A DNA stretch of 6,846 nt from positions 1 to 6,846 of the forward strand of contig DATDGI010000133.1 of assembly GCA_036522155.1 (NCBI GenBank), in the 5' to 3' direction. The notes under the pieces are model-generated. The model searched no databases. It was not told where the DNA came from and saw nothing but the letters and a program-made list of their open reading frames with translations. This stretch comes from UBA9676 sp036522155. GTDB lineage: Bacteria; Actinomycetota; Actinomycetes; Streptosporangiales; Streptosporangiaceae. Of the stretch, positions 1-5,351 are shown in pieces (position 1 is the stretch's first letter; every line of letters begins with the position of its first letter). Both the position numbers and the translations under genes were made by a program.

Positions 1-1692
1 ACCGACGAGGGCTGGGCCAAGTACAACCGGCACTACTGGCTGCGCGACTGGCGCGGCTACGCCGAGTTCTTCTTCGGTGAGCTGGCGCCCGAGCCGCACT
101 CGACCAAGGTGCAGGAGGACTGCGTCGGCTGGGCCATGGACATCGGCGTGACGACCATGCTGCTGCACGACGATGGCCCGTTCGCCAGCACGTCGCGGGA
201 GGACACCGAGGCCATGCTGGCGCAGGTGCGCTGCCCGGTGCTGGCCATCCACGGCCGCGACGACCGCTGCCAGCCATATTCGCGGGGGGAACGGCTGGCC
301 GAGCTGACCGGCGGCGACCTGCTGCTGCTGGACGGTGCCGGGCACCTGGTCCACGCCCGCGAGCCGGTTGTCGTCAATCACGCGATCCGCGACTTCGTGG
401 ACCGGTTCCGGCCCCGGCCGCCCGCGTATCCCAGTGCCGCCCCGGCCGCCGGCGCCCCGGGCCGGCGAACCTGGACGCGGCCGCTGAACCGGCCGCGGCG
501 CGCGCTGTTCATCTCCTCGCCCATCGGCCTCGGCCATGCCCGCCGGGACCTGGCCATCGCTGACGAGCTGCGCAAACTGCGGCCCGGGCTGGAGGTCCAC
601 TGGCTGGCCCAGCATCCGGTGACCGAACTGCTGGTGCGGAACGGGGAGCTGATCCACCCGGCATCGGCGTTCCTGGCCAGTGAGTCCGGGCACATCGAGA
701 GCGAGGCGGCCGAACACGACCTGCACGCGTTCCAGGCGGTCCGGAACATGGACGAGATCATGGTCAGCAATTTCATGGTGTTCGCCGACCTGGTCGAACA
801 GGAGCAGTTCGACCTGTGGGCCGGTGACGAGGCCTGGGACGTCGACTACTTCCTGCACGAAAACCCGGAGCTGAAGCGGGCGCCGTATGCCTGGCTGACC
901 GATTTCGTGGGCTGGCTGCCGATGCCGGACGGCGGGCCGCGGGAAGCGGCGCTGACCGCCGACTACAACGCGGAGATGATCGACCAGATCGCGCGGTTCC
1001 CGCGGCTGCGGGACCGCGCGGTGTTCGTCGGCAACCCCGGTGACGTGGTGCCGGACGGCTTCGGCGACGGCCTGCCGCTGATCCGTGACTGGGTGGCGCA
1101 GAACTACGAGTTCAGCGGCTACGTGTCGGGGTTCGAGCCGATCGGCCCGGGCGAGCGGGACGCGCTGCGGGCGGAACTGGGCTTTGGCCCTGACGAGCAG
1201 GTATGCCTGGTCGCCGTCGGCGGGTCCGGGGTCGGCGGCGACCTGCTGCGGCGGGTGGCGGCCGCCTACCCGGCCGCCCGGCAGCTGGTGCCAGGGCTGC
1301 GGATGATCCTGATCACCGGGCCGCGGATCGACCCGGAGTCGCTGCCGGCCGCGGACGGCCTGGAGGTGCGTGGCTATGTGCACGGGCTGTACCGGCATCT
1401 CGCGGCCTGCGATCTGGCTGTCGTGCAGGGCGGCCTGACCACCACGATGGAGCTGACCGCCACCCAGCGGCCGTTCATCTACGTGCCGCTCCGGCACCAC
1501 TTCGAGCAGAACTTCCATGTCCGGCACCGGCTGGCCCGCTACGGGGCAGGCCGCTGCCTGGAGTACGGCGACCTGGCACCGGACGTGCTGGCGGCGGCCA
1601 TCGCGGAGGAGATCGGGCGGCCGGTGGCTTACCGGCCGGTGGAGACCGGCGGGGCGGCCCGAGCGGCGGCCAGCCTGGCCGAGCTGCTCTAG
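1..1692 (+). CDS. Alpha/beta hydrolase-glycosyltransferase fusion protein (5' end outside window)
   Basis: The frame is open from base 1 to the TAG at 1690-1692, giving 563 visible residues; the true start lies upstream. Residues 1-135 are the C-terminal part of an alpha/beta hydrolase. They comprise a cap-like segment with the motif EPHSTK, then LAIHGRDD with the likely catalytic Asp at 87 or 88, then DGAGHLVH with the likely catalytic His at 115. The catalytic Ser would lie upstream of the window. A Pro/Arg/Ala-rich linker covers about residues 136-166. A GT-B glycosyltransferase follows at about 167-563. Its N-terminal acceptor half begins with SSPIGLGHARRD (His179). Its C-terminal donor half has a GGSG loop at 407-410, the MurG-like motif QGGLTTTME (Glu484 probably contacts the sugar-nucleotide ribose) and RHHFEQN. 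No ATG, and no GTG with a ribosome binding site, lies between the two parts, so one polypeptide is likely. Neither the donor nor the acceptor can be named. It probably glycosylates, and hydrolyses or esterifies, a small lipophilic or polyketide-like molecule; this is inference. No signal peptide or membrane segment is visible. Confidence 0.87.
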   Translation, partial: TDEGWAKYNRHYWLRDWRGYAEFFFGELAPEPHSTKVQEDCVGWAMDIGVTTMLLHDDGPFASTSREDTEAMLAQVRCPVLAIHGRDDRCQPYSRGERLAELTGGDLLLLDGAGHLVHAREPVVVNHAIRDFVDRFRPRPPAYPSAAPAAGAPGRRTWTRPLNRPRRALFISSPIGLGHARRDLAIADELRKLRPGLEVHWLAQHPVTELLVRNGELIHPASAFLASESGHIESEAAEHDLHAFQAVRNMDEIMVSNFMVFADLVEQEQFDLWAGDEAWDVDYFLHENPELKRAPYAWLTDFVGWLPMPDGGPREAALTADYNAEMIDQIARFPRLRDRAVFVGNPGDVVPDGFGDGLPLIRDWVAQNYEFSGYVSGFEPIGPGERDALRAELGFGPDEQVCLVAVGGSGVGGDLLRRVAAAYPAARQLVPGLRMILITGPRIDPESLPAADGLEVRGYVHGLYRHLAACDLAVVQGGLTTTMELTATQRPFIYVPLRHHFEQNFHVRHRLARYGAGRCLEYGDLAPDVLAAAIAEEIGRPVAYRPVETGGAARAAASLAELL

Positions 1693-1699
1693 CGTGCCT

Positions 1700-1717
1700 G
1701 GATCGCCGCAGCGGTCC
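1700..1717. terminator. Hairpin between convergent genes, probable bidirectional terminator
   Basis: GGATCGC (1700-1706) can pair with GCGGTCC (1711-1717) around a CGCA loop, giving seven pairs including one U-G wobble. It sits in the 33-bp gap between the stop of the hydrolase-glycosyltransferase gene (1692) and the stop of the regulator gene (1726, - strand). It is therefore placed to end transcripts from both sides. No U-tract follows on either strand, which is common for actinobacterial terminators but lowers certainty. Confidence 0.45.
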
Positions 1718-1725
1718 GTACTGCT

Positions 1726-4700
1726 CTACCGTGTCCTGGCCGCGGCCGACCGCTGGGCGGCCCTGGCCTCGCGGAGCACGTGCGGCAGGCCATGCTCGCG
1801 GGCCAGGTGCACCGAGCGCCGCAGCGCTTCGGCGGCCGGCCCGGGCTGGCCCAGCCGGATCAGGGCCTGGCCGTCCACCGCGAGAGCCGCGGCCTCGGTA
1901 GCGATCCAAGGCACCCGCGACGCGACGGATAGCAGCGGGGCGAGGATCGCGCGCGCTCGTTCGGCATCACCGTGGCCGATCCAGGCGCGGGCCAGCGACA
2001 GGTAGGCCTCGTCGCCGAGCACCCAGGCGCCGCCATCCGGGAGACTGGCGGCGGCGAGCAGATCCGTGGCCTCGGCCAGCAGCTGGGCCGAGGCGGTGGC
2101 CTCGGCCAGCGGCGCCGCGCAGCGCAGCAGGTAGCCCTCCATGCCCGCCTCCTGCGCGGCGACCAGGCCCTGCTCGAACAGCGTGACCGCCTCCGCCCGC
2201 TCGCCGGTGAGCAGCAGCGTGCCGCCCAGCATGGCGCTGGCGGCGGCATGCCACCAGTTGTGCGGGTACTGATCGGTGATGGCCAGCGCCCGGCGGCCCT
2301 GGCTGACCGCCTCGGCGTCGTGGCCGCGCAGGCGGGCCAGCCAGCCCAGGTGGGCCACGTACCAGGCGGTGGAGGCCCGGTAACCGGCGCGCTGGTTGGC
2401 CTCGATCCCGGTTTCGATCGCGGCCACGGCGGCGTCCCAGCCGGCCGCCGCGACGTGCACGAACGCGGAATCGAACTCGGCCCAGTGCAGCCGGAACTCA
2501 TCGCCCAGCCGCCGCAGCAGCGGGTGGAGCTCCGCCAACACCGCGCTGAGGGCCGGGATGTCACCGAGGCCGCCGTGGATGGCCTTGAGACTGTCCAGTC
2601 CCGCCGCCACTGCCTGGTCGTCGCCGGCCGCGCGTCCGGCCGCCACCGCGCGGTGGCCGAAACCCAGCGCGGCGTCATACTGCAGCCGGTTGGCGGCCAC
2701 GATCGCCAGCCGGGAGAGCAGGTCGGCCTGGCTGGACCGGTCACCCAGCGCCTCGGCGATCCGCAGCCCGCGTTCCAGGTTGGCCGCATAGATCGTGACT
2801 GGCTGCCCCAGTGAGGCCGGCGCGTCGCCGCCGAGTTCGCGCAGCACGAGCATCTCCAGCCGCCGGTCCCCGGCCGCGCGCGCCGCCGCGGCGGCGGTGG
2901 TCAGGTCGGCCAGCGCCCGGGCCTGCGCGCCGGCCGCTTCGTACGCCCGGCCCCGGACGAACACGGAGCGGGCGGCCACCTCGGCATCCGCGCCGCGTTC
3001 GGCCGCGCCGAGTGCCTGCGTGGCCAGGGCGGCCGCGTCGGCCGCGGCATACCGGCGCATCGCGTCCTCGGCGGCCAGCAGCCAGGCCCGGGCCGCCCGC
3101 GGCCAGTCGCCCGCGGCGGCGGCGTGCCGGGCCAGCGACTCGGGCTGACCGGTCAGCAGATCGGCCGCCCGGCGGTGGTACGCGAGCCGGACCGGTTCGG
3201 GAGTGGTGGCGTACAGGGCCTCGCGGACCAGGTCGTTGGCGAACTCGAAGTCGCGCCCGCTGACCACCAGCAGCCGGGCGGTCAGGGCCAGTTCGCACCG
3301 CTCCAGCGCGGTCGCCGGGCTGAGGTCGAGCAGGCCGGCGACCTCCATCGGGTCGACCGTGGCGCCGAGCACGGCGGCGGCCCGGAGCAGGGTCTCGGCG
3401 GCCGGGCCGGTCCGGCGCACCCGCGCCTGTACCGCGCTGCGCAGCGACTCGGGCACGCCGGTGCCGCCGCCCGCCAGGGCGCGGAGGACCTCGACCACGA
3501 ACAGGGTGTGGCCGCCGGTGCGCTGCAGGATGCGGTCCGCGAAGTCACCCTGCCCCGCCTCCCGGGCAAGCTGGCTCACCGCGTCCGGGCTCAGTGGGCC
3601 CAGGTTGATAGTGGTGGCGACCGGTGCCAGGGCGGCGCCGATCTCCGCGTCGTGCTCGGCGCGGACGGTGGCCAGGGTCAGCAGCCGGGCGCCGGCCGCG
3701 TGCCGGCCCAGGTAGTGCAGCAGCTCGACGGTGGACTGGCCCGCGTACTGGAGATCGTCAACCAGGAGGAGGACGGGACCGGTCGCGGCCAGCCCGGTGA
3801 GGAAGGCGGTCACCGCCTCGAAGGCGCGGCGGCGCTCCATCTCGACGCTGCCGCGCCACGGCTGCGGCGGCCCCAGCAGGGCGGCCGCATCCGGCAGGAG
3901 AGCCGCGGCGGCCTGGGTGTGCTCGCCGAGCAGTTGCCTCAGCGCGTCGGCCGGCATCCGGACCGCGGCCGGCATGATCGCCTCGACGATCGGCTGCAGG
4001 AAGAGCGAGCGCTCGGTCTCGTAGCAGCGGGTCCGCAGCACGGAGGCGCCGTCGGCCTCGGCCTCGGCCGCCAGGAACTCGGCCAGCGTGGTCTTGCCGA
4101 TGCCCGCTTCGCCCACGATCGTGACCAGGCTGGGCTGGCCGGCGATGGCATCGTGCCAGAGGGCCTGGAGCTGGCCGATTTCGCGGGCACGGCCCGCCAG
4201 TACCGGCCCGGTGCCCGCCGCCGGGGCCAGTGGGCCTGGCACGGCCGCCGCGGGGCGGCCTGGCCTGGCCGCGGCCACCGGGCGCTGGCCGGACGCTGGG
4301 GCACCCGGCTGTTCCTGCAGGATCGCGAGGTGAACGTCCCTGGTCTGCGGCGCCGGGTCCGCCCCCAGTTCCTCGGCCAGCCGCTGGCTCAGCGCCGCGT
4401 AGGCCGCCAGCGCCTTGCCCGGCTCGCCCGCCGCCGCCGCCGCCGACATGTACCAGCGGTGCGCCGCCTCATCCAGTGGGTCAGCCGTCATCGCCGCCCC
4501 GGCCAGCCGCGCCGCGGCGGGCGCGTCGCCGGTCCCCAGCGCCGCCTCGGCCGCGACCAGGCGGGCCCGGCGCAGGAGGTTGCGCAGTTCGTCCCGGGCG
4601 GGATCTGCCCAGGTCGCATAGGGTTCGTCGGCCAGTGCCGTGCCCGCGGCCAGCAGTTGCAGCGCCCGTTCGGCCGCGGCCAGGGCCACCGCGGCGGTGG

Positions 4701-5088
4701 CCGACACCTTCCGTTCGGCCTGGTCGCAGTAACCGGCGGCGGCGTCCAGGTCGACGCTGATGCCCGGCCCGTCGGCCAGCCGGTAGCCGGGCCGTCCGCC
4801 GAGAATGGTGCCCGCGCCCAGCACCCCACGGAGCCGGCTGACCAGGGTGGCGACGTTCTGCCCGGCGGCGGCCGGGGACTGGCCGTCCCACAGCACGTCC
4901 ACAATCCGGTCCACCGGAACGAGCCCGGGCCGTTCGACGGCGAGCAGTTTCAGCAGCGTCCGGGCCTTGCGGCTGCCCACCTCGCCGTCGGCGAGTTCGG
5001 TGCCGTCGCGGATCACAGCGAAGCTGCCCGCCAGTCGCAGCTCAACGCGCGAAAAGCCGGCGGTACCGGTGGCAACACCCCCGCCCAC
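1726..5088 (-). CDS. SARP-type transcriptional regulator with BTAD, ATPase and TPR-like domains
   Basis: This is a complete 1120-residue protein. Residues about 15-105 form an OmpR-type winged helix as in SARP activators, with the segment SRKARTLLKLLA followed by VDRIVDVLW. Residues about 111-260 are a bacterial transcriptional activator domain (BTAD). A Pro/Ala linker runs to about 297. The ATPase module (about 298-640) starts at LAGRAREIGQL. It has Walker A GEAGIGKT (Lys332), Walker B LLLVDD (Asp444, Asp445), the segment TGGHTLFVVEVLRAL and FANDLVREALYA, as in LAL/AAA_16 regulators. Residues 640-1110 are Ala/Leu-rich helical repeats of TPR type. No LuxR helix-turn-helix is seen at the C-terminus. 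The layout matches the SARP-LAL hybrids PimR and SanG, which are pathway activators of similar length; AfsR is related but uses an NB-ARC ATPase. The start is GTG at 5088: an in-frame TAG lies only nine bases upstream (5098-5100) and no earlier start is possible. The ribosome binding site is weak at best. No TTA codon was seen. It probably senses a ligand or partner through the repeats and activates target promoters; the target genes are unknown. Confidence 0.93.
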   Translation of the reverse strand: MGGGVATGTAGFSRVELRLAGSFAVIRDGTELADGEVGSRKARTLLKLLAVERPGLVPVDRIVDVLWDGQSPAAAGQNVATLVSRLRGVLGAGTILGGRPGYRLADGPGISVDLDAAAGYCDQAERKVSATAAVALAAAERALQLLAAGTALADEPYATWADPARDELRNLLRRARLVAAEAALGTGDAPAAARLAGAAMTADPLDEAAHRWYMSAAAAAGEPGKALAAYAALSQRLAEELGADPAPQTRDVHLAILQEQPGAPASGQRPVAAARPGRPAAAVPGPLAPAAGTGPVLAGRAREIGQLQALWHDAIAGQPSLVTIVGEAGIGKTTLAEFLAAEAEADGASVLRTRCYETERSLFLQPIVEAIMPAAVRMPADALRQLLGEHTQAAAALLPDAAALLGPPQPWRGSVEMERRRAFEAVTAFLTGLAATGPVLLLVDDLQYAGQSTVELLHYLGRHAAGARLLTLATVRAEHDAEIGAALAPVATTINLGPLSPDAVSQLAREAGQGDFADRILQRTGGHTLFVVEVLRALAGGGTGVPESLRSAVQARVRRTGPAAETLLRAAAVLGATVDPMEVAGLLDLSPATALERCELALTARLLVVSGRDFEFANDLVREALYATTPEPVRLAYHRRAADLLTGQPESLARHAAAAGDWPRAARAWLLAAEDAMRRYAAADAAALATQALGAAERGADAEVAARSVFVRGRAYEAAGAQARALADLTTAAAAARAAGDRRLEMLVLRELGGDAPASLGQPVTIYAANLERGLRIAEALGDRSSQADLLSRLAIVAANRLQYDAALGFGHRAVAAGRAAGDDQAVAAGLDSLKAIHGGLGDIPALSAVLAELHPLLRRLGDEFRLHWAEFDSAFVHVAAAGWDAAVAAIETGIEANQRAGYRASTAWYVAHLGWLARLRGHDAEAVSQGRRALAITDQYPHNWWHAAASAMLGGTLLLTGERAEAVTLFEQGLVAAQEAGMEGYLLRCAAPLAEATASAQLLAEATDLLAAASLPDGGAWVLGDEAYLSLARAWIGHGDAERARAILAPLLSVASRVPWIATEAAALAVDGQALIRLGQPGPAAEALRRSVHLAREHGLPHVLREARAAQRSAAARTR

Positions 5089-5094
5089 GGACCG

Positions 5095-5123
5095 TTTCTA
5101 CCCTGGCCAGCATGGCCGTGCAA
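5095..5123 (-). promoter_or_regulatory. Candidate promoter of the regulator gene, possibly leaderless
   Basis: Read on the - strand, TTGCAC (5123-5118) stands 17 bases before TAGAAA (5100-5095), and six bases later the GTG start begins at 5088. The spacing suits a housekeeping-type sigma factor with transcription beginning at or next to the start codon. The matches to consensus are only partial: three of six at -35 and four of six at -10. The only SD-like bases are AGGG, about 12 bases upstream, which is too far to be convincing and is consistent with a leaderless mRNA. Confidence 0.35.
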
Positions 5124-5136
5124 GGTTGCATGGCCG
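5110..5136. promoter_or_regulatory. Candidate operator: 22-bp near-perfect palindrome inside a 9-bp direct repeat
   Basis: GGCCGTGCAA (5114-5123) and TTGCATGGCC (5126-5135) are inverted copies around a GG centre, with nine of ten positions matching. The core is TGCAA-GG-TTGCA. The same stretch also holds two direct copies of GCATGGCCG (5110-5118 and 5128-5136), 18 bases apart. It lies 22-48 bases upstream of the regulator's GTG and covers its predicted -35 box. A protein bound here would control that promoter. The bound protein is unknown; autoregulation by the SARP protein, which usually binds direct repeats, is one option. Confidence 0.45.
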
Positions 5137-5224
5137 CCCGGCCGCCCCGCGGAACATCGGCGAGAGCGGCATTCCTCAATCCGCCGCCTGCGGGAGACCG
5201 GAAAACCGGGCTCGCGGTGGGAAG

Positions 5225-5249
5225 GATTCGCCCGCTCCGGGCGGGAATC
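5225..5249. repeat. Imperfect inverted repeat in the divergent intergenic region
   Basis: GATTC (5225-5229) pairs with GAATC (5245-5249), and CCGC (5232-5235) pairs with GCGG (5241-5244) around a five-base loop. A two-base bulge (5230-5231) sits on the left arm. It lies midway between the two divergent start codons, 103 bases from the kinase start and 137 bases from the regulator start. A role as protein-binding site is possible. GC-rich DNA gives such pairings by chance, so support is modest. Confidence 0.25.
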
Positions 5250-5336
5250 TAGGGGCGGGCGTCGCGGCCGAATTAAGCCCCGGTTAAATCCCTCCTGCCG
5301 ATTGGTTGCTGCCCTGGCGAATTGCCTGTTCCGCCC

Positions 5337-5342
5337 TACGAT
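5337..5342 (+). promoter_or_regulatory. Candidate -10 box of the kinase gene, possibly leaderless
   Basis: TACGAT fits the actinobacterial TANNNT pattern and ends nine bases before the ATG at 5352. The best-spaced -35 region (around 5314-5320, CTGGCGA) is a poor match to TTGACA. No purine-rich ribosome binding site lies between this box and the ATG, so transcription may begin at or just before the start codon. Confidence 0.3.
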
Positions 5343-5351
5343 TTGACCGTT

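Noticed and set aside
1203..1901. 232-codon + strand frame overlapping the glycosyltransferase and running past its stop
   Set aside because: It is Arg/Gly/Pro-rich without motifs, crosses the convergent gap, and is in a different frame from the clear donor-binding motif of the glycosyltransferase. It is a shadow frame.
5112..5252. 46-codon ATG frame on the + strand in the divergent intergenic region
   Set aside because: There is no ribosome binding site, the composition is unremarkable, and it overlaps the candidate operator and promoter of the regulator. Nothing supports translation.
3124..5346. 740-codon open frame on the + strand opposite the regulator gene
   Set aside because: The composition is Gln/Arg/Gly-rich with no recognisable domain, and it lies antisense to a gene with clear SARP, BTAD and ATPase motifs. 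Long antisense frames are expected in GC-rich DNA because stop codons are rare.
5343..5348. TTGACC, a good match to a -35 hexamer, just before the kinase start
   Set aside because: No -10-like hexamer lies 16-18 bases downstream (around 5365-5372 the sequence reads GAGGTT), and a start from it would fall inside the kinase coding sequence.
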